A stretch of DNA of 16,369 bases from Candidatus Hydrogenedentota bacterium (GTDB taxonomy: Bacteria; Hydrogenedentota; Hydrogenedentia; Hydrogenedentales; CAITNO01). The first letter of the stretch is position 1. Every line of letters begins with the position of its first letter. The notes under the pieces were generated by a model that saw only the letters and a program-made list of their open reading frames with translations, was not told the DNA's origin and searched no databases. Made by a program: the position numbers and the translations under genes. The DNA is taken from assembly GCA_007124105.1 (NCBI GenBank), contig SLFT01000335.1:1-16369 (forward strand), written 5' to 3'. Below are positions 8,355 to 15,249 of this stretch, one piece after another.

Positions 8355-8367
8355 CATGAAACCGAAC

Positions 8368-9348
8368 TCAAAAAACAAACAACAACAATAAACCAATAAT
8401 CAGCGCGTAGATAGCCGTGGACTGCGATACCGCCTGCCCAATAAGCATCGTGCGCAGAATAAGCGTATCCAAACGCGGCTTCGCCGCCGTCGCCTGACAT
8501 GCAGCATCGCCTACGGCGCCGCTGCCGATACCGGGACCGATCCCGCCAAAGCCAGCGGAAATACCCGCGCCCAGGGTCACGGCAAGCCCCATCAGGCCAA
8601 GCGGTACGTCGCCAACGCCCAGCAGCAGGATAAAAGACACCAGCATACCGAATATGGCGGGCGTCTGCGACACTGCCTGTCCGATGAGCATGGTGCGCAG
8701 AATAAGACCGGCGCTCTCAGGCCAGCGCGATGTGCCATGTACCGCGCCGCTTGCGGTCTGCCCCGAGCCGATGCCGGGACCAAGCGCCCCGGCGCCCATG
8801 GCGATGCCCGCGCCCACAAACATACCGAAAGTCAACAGCACCGAATCAGGCGCCGTGACCACAAATAACAGCATCAACGCGATAACGATGGAAAAAATGC
8901 TCGGCGACTGCGCAACCGCCTGGCCAATGACCATGGACGAGGTCACCGAGGTGGTATGGCGAGGATTCCGGGCTACACCGTCGCAGGCCTTGCCCGCGGG
9001 CCAGCCACAGCCCAGACCGCTGCCAAAACAACCCAGACCAATGGACATGCCCGCGCCGACCATGGCAGCCGCAAAATGCGCGCCCTCGAGACGGCCAGAA
9101 GGCAGAAACAGTATCAACAGGCCCACGACAAGCGCAAAAATGGATGGACTGCCGCCAACGGCCTGGCCAATGAGCATAGTGCGCAGCATGTATCCTTGCG
9201 TATCGGGCTGACGCATCAACCCTTCATTCGCCTGGCCAGCGGCAATACCCATGCCGACAGCCGCGCCAAGACCGCCAAGCCCAAGCGCCAAGCCCGCGCC
9301 GATGTAACGGCCCAACATTTCCCAAACTTGTGGTTCAATATCTATCAC
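8368..9348 (-). CDS. Four-hairpin concatenated c-subunit-like protein lacking all ion-binding carboxylates
   Basis: This 326-residue membrane protein is four F-type c subunits fused head to tail (8 predicted helices). Period is exactly 81 residues: the GQAV motif recurs at 61, 142, 223 and 304, and the helix-1 glycine tracts (GLGAAVGMG, GSGLGCG, GPGIGSG, GPGIGSG) recur with the same step. At the position of the c-subunit carboxylate, repeat 1 has Gly66 and repeats 2-4 have Gln147, Gln228 and Gln309 (all CAG). The helix-1 Gln of Na+-type rings is replaced by Met33, Cys114, Ser195 and Ser276. No other acidic residue lies mid-membrane. The start is GTG (9348-9346). The gene sits between atpB and atpE, so it is co-expressed with a normal F-type machine. 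The nearest known parallel is the two-hairpin V-type-like c1 of Acetobacterium woodii, which keeps one carboxylate. Its role is unknown: rotor component with silent sites, separate ring, or assembly factor. Confidence 0.9.
   Translation of the reverse strand: MIDIEPQVWEMLGRYIGAGLALGLGGLGAAVGMGIAAGQANEGLMRQPDTQGYMLRTMLIGQAVGGSPSIFALVVGLLILFLPSGRLEGAHFAAAMVGAGMSIGLGCFGSGLGCGWPAGKACDGVARNPRHTTSVTSSMVIGQAVAQSPSIFSIVIALMLLFVVTAPDSVLLTFGMFVGAGIAMGAGALGPGIGSGQTASGAVHGTSRWPESAGLILRTMLIGQAVSQTPAIFGMLVSFILLLGVGDVPLGLMGLAVTLGAGISAGFGGIGPGIGSGAVGDAACQATAAKPRLDTLILRTMLIGQAVSQSTAIYALIIGLLLLFVF
8371..9342 (-). repeat. Four tandem 243-base c-hairpin repeats
   Basis: The four-hairpin gene divides without remainder into four units of 81 codons: 9342-9100, 9099-8857, 8856-8614 and 8613-8371. 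The best-conserved DNA is the stretch encoding (R/S)(T/S)M(L/V)IGQAV, which recurs every 243 bases (near 9160, 8917, 8674 and 8431). The copies differ from one another throughout, so this is an old duplication series and not a recent or assembly-generated repeat. The linkers between hairpins are short (about 10 residues, for example LPSGRLEG and VTAPDS) and would lie on the extracytoplasmic side. Confidence 0.9.
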
Positions 9349-9438
9349 AACTACCTACTTACCGTAAAGTATACAAGGTTATGGACTCACATATCCCGCT
9401 TCGGTATGCCCGTTCCGGGGAATTATTATCACAGAGCC

Positions 9439-10197
9439 CTACTTAATAGCCACGGCAATATACGTTAGCGTTAACATGGCAAAGACAAATGCGTGAACGA
9501 TGCCGATAAAGAAAATAAAGAACAGGTTCATGCCCACCAGCAGCGGACTGAAGCTGTAAATGAGCGTTGAAATCACGATGATAATAATGCCGCTACCAAT
9601 GATATTCCCGAAAATACGAAAAGATATGGAAACAACCTTCGCCATTTCGCCGACAACATTCAGCGGAAAGAAATACAGGGCGGACAGTTTGCCCAGGACC
9701 CACGCAAAACCGGTGGCGTCTTCCTGGGTGAACAATGGCCCCATCATTTCCGCAATGTAGGTGAAGGCCCCTTTGGCGCGCATACCGCTGTATACGGCCA
9801 CAGTCATGCCCAGCAGCCCCAGCCCCAGCGTGGTATTGATATCCGCCGTGGGTTCCTCGAAAAGGCCGGTGGGCAGGAAGCTCATAACATTGGCCAGAAT
9901 AAGATACATGAACAAGAAAAGAATAAGCGGCAGAAACTTGCGGTTTTTTGCGCGCGTCTCCAGTTCGAGGGAACTTTCCACGAGATTGTCGAACATGCCA
10001 ACAAACTGTTCAACAATGAACTGTCCGCGCCCTGGAACAGCGGCAATATTACTTACTGCGTGCTTACAGAGTGCAAACAACACGATCATTACCAGAAGTG
10101 CGTTAAACAGCGTAATGATGTTGACACCGTTCATCGGAATTTCCACATCCGTAAACGGGATATAATACCAAACGAGTCGATCGCCTATCTGATCCAT
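9439..10197 (-). CDS. atpB: F-type ATP synthase a subunit
   Basis: Membrane stator subunit that forms the ion half-channels against the c-ring. It has 252 residues and five to six hydrophobic helices. The essential arginine is R194 in VSISFRIFGN, with the conserved Asn four residues later and a conserved Lys seven before. The last helix is HAFVFAMLTLTYIAVA. Aligned by eye to E. coli a, the E219 equivalent (R+9) is Gly203, the H245 equivalent is Ile228, and the Q252 equivalent is His235, so the polar path differs from E. coli. The gene starts 2 bases after the atpI stop and has an AGAGGAAG ribosome site. Downstream, 90 bases separate it from the four-hairpin c-like gene. Confidence 0.96.
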   Translation of the reverse strand: MDQIGDRLVWYYIPFTDVEIPMNGVNIITLFNALLVMIVLFALCKHAVSNIAAVPGRGQFIVEQFVGMFDNLVESSLELETRAKNRKFLPLILFLFMYLILANVMSFLPTGLFEEPTADINTTLGLGLLGMTVAVYSGMRAKGAFTYIAEMMGPLFTQEDATGFAWVLGKLSALYFFPLNVVGEMAKVVSISFRIFGNIIGSGIIIIVISTLIYSFSPLLVGMNLFFIFFIGIVHAFVFAMLTLTYIAVAIK

Positions 10198-10199
10198 AG

Positions 10200-10592
10200 C
10201 TAATGGTCTTCCTCTTTAGGGAGATCTAGTCCAGTCAAACCAAGTAGCACCACCGCCAGACGAATAACGAAGAGCCCTGCGCCTGTCGCAAACAGGCCAA
10301 CAAGCCCCTCCCTGTCAAGGGTGTAGCCGCGAACCAGCACGGCCAAATATACGGCTGCCCCGGCAATGCGCCACTTCACGGGGACAGAATATACCGCATT
10401 ATCAGAGTGGATTGCAAGTTTTTCCAGCTGTCGTGCCGTCACCCAAAAAACGATGATGCCCGCGAGAGCGCCCATCAGCAATCCAACGGTGGCGGCGCGC
10501 CCAAACAGCGGATGGGTGATGAGCGCGGCCAGCAGAGCCACTACAAGCGCGATGCGTACCGCCAGCAGCCGAAATGTAGGCAATGGGTTCAC
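10200..10592 (-). CDS. atpI: ATP synthase subunit I-like membrane protein
   Basis: Small membrane protein of 130 residues with four hydrophobic stretches (about 10-27, 33-52, 72-88 and 97-119) and a charged C-terminus (DLPKEEDH). Size, topology and position directly before atpB match the AtpI family, which is implicated in c-ring assembly and, in alkaliphilic Bacillus together with AtpZ, in Mg2+/Ca2+ supply. Sequence conservation in this family is low, so the call rests mainly on context. It overlaps atpZ by 4 bases (ATGA) and ends 2 bases before atpB, so it is part of the same coupled unit. Confidence 0.75.
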   Translation of the reverse strand: MNPLPTFRLLAVRIALVVALLAALITHPLFGRAATVGLLMGALAGIIVFWVTARQLEKLAIHSDNAVYSVPVKWRIAGAAVYLAVLVRGYTLDREGLVGLFATGAGLFVIRLAVVLLGLTGLDLPKEEDH

Positions 10593-10906
10593 GGAATCTC
10601 CTGTCTGATAATTTGCCAGGCGGCCATGGCTGCAGCGCCGAGGCCGACAGGTATCATAATCAAAACGGCTATGCCATTGCTACCTACCAGTCGGTCTATA
10701 TACACGCCGCCCATCACCGACCCTACAATACAAAGAGCAACCACCAACCCCAGTTGTGTTATCATGGCCAGCGCCGACCACGGCGAATCGTTGCGATGCG
10801 CTTGCCTGTTGTGTGGGCTTGGCGGATCGGCTTTGCCGAGATGAACCAGAGGCGGCTCAGTCTTTTTCTGGTCGTCACTTTTGGCGGCAGTATCATGTTC
10901 GCGCAT
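10589..10906 (-). CDS. atpZ: AtpZ/AtpI-family small membrane protein
   Basis: First gene of the ATP synthase operon, 105 residues. A hydrophilic N-terminal tail (1-45) precedes two membrane helices (about 47-69 and 78-98). The first helix ends in VMGGVYIDRLVGSNG, the G-x2-G-x3-D-x4-G pattern typical of this family (PF09527-type). The family is linked to c-ring assembly or divalent cation supply for the ATP synthase, but its function is not firmly settled. The assigned ATG has no Shine-Dalgarno sequence; a -10-like element ends 7 bases before it, so the mRNA may be leaderless. Confidence 0.8.
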   Translation of the reverse strand: MREHDTAAKSDDQKKTEPPLVHLGKADPPSPHNRQAHRNDSPWSALAMITQLGLVVALCIVGSVMGGVYIDRLVGSNGIAVLIMIPVGLGAAAMAAWQIIRQEIP

Positions 10907-10913
10907 GGGAGTA

Positions 10914-10922
10914 ATTCTATCA
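10914..10922 (-). promoter_or_regulatory. Possible extended -10 promoter of the ATP synthase operon (leaderless start)
   Basis: On the minus strand, TG-A-TAGAAT (10922-10914) is an extended -10 element (TGn plus a 5/6 match to TATAAT). It ends 7 bases before the atpZ ATG, so transcription would begin at or one base before that codon. No good -35 lies at 16-18 bases; TTGCTG is present at a longer spacing of 22. The lack of a Shine-Dalgarno before atpZ fits a leaderless transcript. Confidence 0.35.
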
Positions 10923-10981
10923 AAAGAGCAGGGGAAAGAAACAGCAACGGCCGCATGATTTGACGACCGTTTGGGACTGAA

Positions 10982-13414
10982 GTGGAAAATTTTGAGATGA
11001 GAGAAGATACGCTTTCCAAGAGAAACATCAATGAATCCCGCCTGCGCCTCATGTCGCAGATTGTCATTGGTTGGCTGGTGTTTGGCAGCATTATTCCCGG
11101 CTTCCTAACGCGCATTTTCTATGTTGACGCCCCGTTGATAGGCGCTGTTTCATGGGCAACCAGCATTCTCTTATTCGCCGGGTTGATGGGATACTTGTTC
11201 ATAAAGTTTTTCAGAGGATGGCGCATTTCTCGCGTCGCGCTTTGCGGCGTCTTATTCATCAGTTGCTCCCAAGCCTTGCGCATCGGCTATTCCCTGGGGC
11301 TCTTCGAGATTGCCGCAGTGGCGGCACAGGAAAATACGGTACGCGCCCTGGATGATCTTATCGCCGGAATAGGCATTTCCATGGTGTTGCTTGCTGTGTT
11401 GTATCTGACAATCGAGATATTGACATCGCGACAACACCTTCTCGCTGAACGCGCCAGCCTTATCGCCGAGATGGCCAGACGCGAGAAGGCGGAAAAGGAT
11501 TTACGCAAACGTGAAGCCCTTTTAGAGGGGATAAACACGTCCGCGGTGGACGGCATTATTGTGATGGACAATGCGGGACGTGTTGCCTATTGGAATTCAG
11601 GCGCGGAAAAAATTCTGGGGTATAGCGCTGAGGAGATTATTGGCGAACCAGTACATGAAACCCTGGCCCCCGCGCACTTGCAACAGGCATATAAGCGCGG
11701 ACTCGTAAAATGGCGTCTTAGCGGCGAAGGGCCGCAAGGGCCGCTGGTGGGAAACGTTACAGAGTTCAAGGCCATGAATAAGAACGGCGAAGAAGTGGAT
11801 GTAGAGCTTGCTGTTTCTTCCATGGCTGTTGACAATGAATGGCACGCTGTCGGCATTCTGCGCGATTTGACCCAAAGGAAACGGGCCGAGCAGGAATACA
11901 AGACCATCCTCCAAACCGCCATGGACGGATTTATTATTGTCAATCGCGAGGGCCGTTTTTTGGATGTGAATGAAACCTACTGCGCCATGCTTGGTTACAC
12001 CCGTGAAGAAATGTTGACCCTGCGCATTGAAGATGTGGAAGCGTCCGAAACAGCGGGAGAAATAGCGGCGCACATTCAGAAAATCTACGCGCGAGGCTTT
12101 GATCGTTTTGAAACTCGCCAGCGCCGAAAGGACGGCGTTATCATTGACGTAGAGGTAAGCGCGAATCCGACGACACCCGGCGGCAGGGAACGGATTTGCG
12201 CCTTTCAACGGGATATTACGGAACGGAAACGGCTGGAACGGGAGCGTCAAGAATTTGAGGCGCGCGTTCAACATACCCAGAAACTCGAGAGTCTGGGCGT
12301 ACTTGCCGGAGGCATTGCTCACGATTTTAACAACATCCTGCAGATTATCACGATTACCGTAAATATGCTGGAACCGGACATTCCCAAGGAGTCGCCGTCA
12401 GCGGTTTGCATTGAGAAGCTCAAGAAATCTGTGGGCCGCGCGTCGGCGTTGACGCAACAGATGCTGGCCTATTCCGGCAGGAGAAGCATCGCCCTTCGCC
12501 CTGTACATCTTGGCAGCGTTGTTGATCAAATTGTGCATCTCATACGCTCATCTGTTTCCAAGAAGGTGGCGTTGCGCATGAATCTTTCCCCGGATTTGCC
12601 TTGTGTTGAAGCTGACGCGGCCCAAATCGAACAAGTCATCATGAACCTTGTGCTGAACGCATCCGAGGCGCTGGATGAAGAACACGGAGGCACTGTCACG
12701 GTTTCGACACGCGTTTTGGACTACGACGAAAACTTTCTCAGCGCCAATCGCGCGCCCTACAACGCGCCCCCCGGCGTCTACGTTTGTCTCGAGGTGGCCG
12801 ACACGGGGTGTGGCATGGACGACGAAACACGCAAAAAACTTTTCGACCCGTTTTTCACCACCAAGTTTACCGGGCGCGGTCTGGGCATGTCGGCCGTACT
12901 CGGGATTATGCGCGCCCACAAAGGCGCTATTGTGGTTAAAAGCGCCCCCGGGGAAGGGACCACCATTCGCGCGCTCTTCCCCCCAACCGCCGATGACGCG
13001 CCAGCGTTGCTGGAAGACGATTGTGAAGCGCTCGTCGCAGCGCCAAAGGGGCAGCGCACGGTATTGCTTGTTGACGATGAGCAGGATGTACTGGCGCTCG
13101 GGACTTTGATGCTCGAACAGTTAGGTTGCGAAGTGTTCACCGCTTCCGACGGTCTTGACGCAGTCGAAGTATTCAAGGCGCGTTGCAAGGAAATAGACGG
13201 TGTATTGCTGGACATGAGTATGCCCCATTTGGATGGCTTGCAAACATTTCATAAACTGCGGGACATTAGGCCCGACGTGCGCGTAATCCTTGCGAGCGGA
13301 TACGCGGAGCAGGACATAGCGCCCCATCTCAGCGAGCAGGGCATACGAGCGTTCATGGCAAAGCCTTACGACATGAAAACCCTGGCGGCGTCGTTAACAA
13401 AGGCATTGGGCTAG
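10982..13414 (+). CDS. Membrane hybrid histidine kinase (4 TM, PAS-PAS-HisKA-HATPase-REC)
   Basis: An 810-residue sensor kinase; numbering is from the GTG at 10982, and an ATG at 10997 is an equally plausible start, neither having a strong ribosome site. Four membrane helices (about 25-46, 54-76, 85-108 and 127-147) are followed by a short coiled coil and two PAS domains (about 178-300 and 305-420). The HisKA box GGIAHDFNN carries phospho-acceptor His447. The ATPase domain has the N-box VIMNLVLNASEAL, G1 box VADTGCGMD and FDPFFTTKF followed by GRGLGMSAV. The C-terminal receiver has D698/D699, phospho-acceptor D744 (LLDMSMPHLDG) and K794 (MAKPYD). It is divergent from the ATP synthase operon across 75 bases. 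No separate response regulator or output domain is nearby, so the signal and target are unknown. Confidence 0.93.
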   Translation: MENFEMREDTLSKRNINESRLRLMSQIVIGWLVFGSIIPGFLTRIFYVDAPLIGAVSWATSILLFAGLMGYLFIKFFRGWRISRVALCGVLFISCSQALRIGYSLGLFEIAAVAAQENTVRALDDLIAGIGISMVLLAVLYLTIEILTSRQHLLAERASLIAEMARREKAEKDLRKREALLEGINTSAVDGIIVMDNAGRVAYWNSGAEKILGYSAEEIIGEPVHETLAPAHLQQAYKRGLVKWRLSGEGPQGPLVGNVTEFKAMNKNGEEVDVELAVSSMAVDNEWHAVGILRDLTQRKRAEQEYKTILQTAMDGFIIVNREGRFLDVNETYCAMLGYTREEMLTLRIEDVEASETAGEIAAHIQKIYARGFDRFETRQRRKDGVIIDVEVSANPTTPGGRERICAFQRDITERKRLERERQEFEARVQHTQKLESLGVLAGGIAHDFNNILQIITITVNMLEPDIPKESPSAVCIEKLKKSVGRASALTQQMLAYSGRRSIALRPVHLGSVVDQIVHLIRSSVSKKVALRMNLSPDLPCVEADAAQIEQVIMNLVLNASEALDEEHGGTVTVSTRVLDYDENFLSANRAPYNAPPGVYVCLEVADTGCGMDDETRKKLFDPFFTTKFTGRGLGMSAVLGIMRAHKGAIVVKSAPGEGTTIRALFPPTADDAPALLEDDCEALVAAPKGQRTVLLVDDEQDVLALGTLMLEQLGCEVFTASDGLDAVEVFKARCKEIDGVLLDMSMPHLDGLQTFHKLRDIRPDVRVILASGYAEQDIAPHLSEQGIRAFMAKPYDMKTLAASLTKALG

Positions 13415-13468
13415 ACCGGATATTTCGCCAGACCTCTGTTGCGCCTGCGAATCTTAGGCCCCCTCTGT

Positions 13469-14263
13469 TTACAGAAAAGTAAGCAACAGAATAAGTCCGC
13501 CCAGAATGATGCGATAGTACCCGAAAGGCTTGAAGCTGCGACGCCGTATGTAATTCATGAACGCCGCCACCACCACATAGGCCGTGACAAAAGCCACGAA
13601 TCCGCCCAGGGCGATGAATGCCCATTCACGGCTATCCAGATTCAGGCCCGTTTTGAATGTCTGGTATACGGTAGCGCCAACCATTGTGGGGATGGCCAGG
13701 AAGAAGGAGAACTCAGCGGCGGCGCGGCGATTCGCGCCCAGTATCATGGCGCCGATAATGGTGGCCGCGGAGCGCGACGTGCCGGGGATCATGGCGAGAC
13801 ATTGAAAAAAGCCGATACCCACCGCGGCGGCAACAGTGATGTCGTTGGCTTCTATATAGCGCGGCCGCATCTGGGCGCGTTCAAGAGCCAACAACGCCAC
13901 GCCGACGATCACAAGGGCAACCGCTACTGTGGTGGAACCGAAAAACCAGGCCTCAATGATATGATGGAACAACACCCCGATAATTGCCGCCGGCAAAAAC
14001 GCCACGCCAATCTTGAACCACAATACACAGGTCTGGCCGGTATCCGCTTTCTCATGAAAAGGCCACAGCCGCGCCCAAAAATACAGCACCACCGCAAGAA
14101 TAGCGGGCAGCTGGATCACTATCATGAAGGTCTCTCGGAAACCCGGTCCGCCAGCCAGCGTGAAGATTTGCTCAAGCAGGATTAAATGGCCCGTGCTGCT
14201 TACCGGAAGAAACTCCGTCAACCCTTCAAAAAAGCCGAGAACAATAACTTTAATGATTTCCAC
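13469..14263 (-). CDS. uppP: Undecaprenyl-diphosphatase UppP (BacA family)
   Basis: Integral membrane phosphatase that converts undecaprenyl diphosphate to the monophosphate, recycling the lipid carrier for peptidoglycan and other envelope polymers; overexpression is known to confer bacitracin resistance. The 264 residues match the family. Catalytic signatures are present: E13-x3-E17 within FFEGLTEFLPVSSTGHL (with S22, S23 and H26) and PGTSRSAAT (160-168) with R164. About eight hydrophobic helices are visible. The start is GTG, preceded by an AGAAGGGG ribosome site 8 bases away. It is a single-gene unit, convergent with the kinase (54 bases between stops). Confidence 0.95.
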   Translation of the reverse strand: MEIIKVIVLGFFEGLTEFLPVSSTGHLILLEQIFTLAGGPGFRETFMIVIQLPAILAVVLYFWARLWPFHEKADTGQTCVLWFKIGVAFLPAAIIGVLFHHIIEAWFFGSTTVAVALVIVGVALLALERAQMRPRYIEANDITVAAAVGIGFFQCLAMIPGTSRSAATIIGAMILGANRRAAAEFSFFLAIPTMVGATVYQTFKTGLNLDSREWAFIALGGFVAFVTAYVVVAAFMNYIRRRSFKPFGYYRIILGGLILLLTFL

Positions 14264-14303
14264 TCTTGATACCCCTTCTGTTTGGTTGTTTCGCAGAGGG
14301 CAG

Positions 14304-14333
14304 ATTCTTACACAGCGGGAAGCCTTTTATCAA
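14304..14333 (-). promoter_or_regulatory. Candidate sigma70-type promoter of uppP
   Basis: On the minus strand, TTGATA (14333-14328, 5/6 match to the -35 consensus) and AAGAAT (14309-14304, 4/6 match to the -10) are separated by 18 bases. Transcription would begin near 14297, giving a leader of about 34 bases that contains the AAGGGG ribosome site. It lies in the 224-base gap upstream of uppP and downstream of the Spy-like gene's hairpin, as expected for a separate transcription unit. Confidence 0.45.
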
Positions 14334-14424
14334 GGCAGCTGCAGAAAAACCAACCCATCTCCCCTCCCATATTCACCACTACGTTTATCGCGCCTGCGGG
14401 TGGGGCGTCACCCCCCAAATACTA

Positions 14425-14462
14425 ACGCGGACACAATCCGATAATGAGGGCTGTGTCCGCGT
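14425..14462 (-). terminator. Hairpin downstream of the sigma/anti-sigma/Spy-like operon
   Basis: A perfect 11-bp inverted repeat (ACGCGGACACA at 14425-14435 and TGTGTCCGCGT at 14452-14462) encloses a 16-base loop. It begins 25 bases after the stop codon of the Spy-like gene on the minus strand and is followed by TTAGTATTT, a partly U-rich tail. Position and stem strength favour a transcription terminator or 3' stabiliser for that operon. The weak U-tract and large loop make an intrinsic terminator only moderately certain. Confidence 0.55.
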
Positions 14463-14487
14463 CGAAGCATTTCTTGAGGCGCTGTGG

Positions 14488-15231
14488 CTATTCTTGGGGC
14501 GCCTCCTCGGGCGGGGATTCGGACCTGTCTGAGCGGCGCGGCCTGTCTGGCATACGCGGCGGACGCTGTCCGGGCGCGCCTTCCTGTCTGCCTTCGCGAG
14601 GTCTGCGACGTAGTCCTTCGTCTAACCGTTCAGGTCCGCGTGGCCTGTCCAGGTCATCCCGCATCTGGTCGCGTCGCATTCCAGGTCTGCCCGGGGCATC
14701 CATCATCTCACCGTGTGGCGGGCCCATGCCCGGTCTGTCGCCGCGTACCTGTTGTACAATACGCCGCATTTGGCCTTCGAATTCACTCATGAACACTTCC
14801 AGGCTTGCTTGCTGCCAAATATCGAGGTCAAGACCCACGGCAGCATTGCGGACTTCCTGATGGGACGCCGCTATCTGATGGTCAATCTCCTTTAATTGTG
14901 TCATAAGTCGTTCAAGCGCGGCCTTGTCCGTCTTTTCGCGCAACACGCCACGCAAATCACGCAGGACTTCGGAACGCCTTTGGCGTAACGCCTGTTGTTG
15001 TTCGCGCACCTCCGAAAAGCGGCGCATCAGCATCAGACTTTGTTCATCGCTGAGTTCAAGACGACGCGAAAGCCGGGTCAGCATCACCTGCTCCATTAAC
15101 TCGCGACTTTCAGCGCGGTCCGGCGGCGGAACGTTCAGCCCAGGCGGTGGACCTGGTGGTTGTGCGGCTGCGGCGCCCACAACGCCAGCGAAAGCGCATA
15201 ACGACAGCAGCGCAACAAGTGTTGTTCTCAT
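14488..15231 (-). CDS. Secreted Spy/CpxP-like periplasmic protein with Arg/Pro/Gly-rich tail
   Basis: A 247-residue exported protein. A signal peptide (1-23, MRTTLVALLSLCAFAGVVGAAAA) is followed by a Pro-rich linker and an all-helical region (about 40-165) very rich in Arg, Glu, Gln and Leu. This contains LELSDEQ, close to the LTxxQ motif of CpxP/Spy/ZraP-type periplasmic chaperones and metal sensors. The last 80 residues or so are low-complexity, with repeated RPG, DRP, PRR and PPR motifs, and probably disordered. A ribosome site AAGGAG precedes the ATG, which lies 18 bases after the anti-sigma stop. Operon context suggests it monitors or protects the envelope and may feed into the anti-sigma factor, as CnrX-type sensors do; that is inferred. 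The family call rests on architecture and the one motif. Confidence 0.7.
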   Translation of the reverse strand: MRTTLVALLSLCAFAGVVGAAAAQPPGPPPGLNVPPPDRAESRELMEQVMLTRLSRRLELSDEQSLMLMRRFSEVREQQQALRQRRSEVLRDLRGVLREKTDKAALERLMTQLKEIDHQIAASHQEVRNAAVGLDLDIWQQASLEVFMSEFEGQMRRIVQQVRGDRPGMGPPHGEMMDAPGRPGMRRDQMRDDLDRPRGPERLDEGLRRRPREGRQEGAPGQRPPRMPDRPRRSDRSESPPEEAPQE

Positions 15232-15249
15232 AACAGGTTCTCCTTGTGT

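Noticed and set aside
8368..9348. Four-hairpin gene as an assembly artefact, or as a V/A-type ATPase K subunit
   Set aside because: The four repeats differ throughout at DNA level and the frame is intact, so repeat collapse is unlikely. All neighbours are F-type and the hairpin motifs (RTMLIGQAV, GPGIGSG) are closest to F-type c subunits.
10960..10990. TTGACG (10960-10965) with GAAAAT (10985-10990) as a promoter for the histidine kinase
   Set aside because: The -35 is good, but the spacing of 19 and the weak -10 make it too uncertain to annotate.
13415..13468. CTGTTTACAG inverted repeat between the kinase and uppP stops
   Set aside because: A 4-bp stem with a 2-base centre cannot form a stable hairpin; no convincing terminator was seen in this gap.
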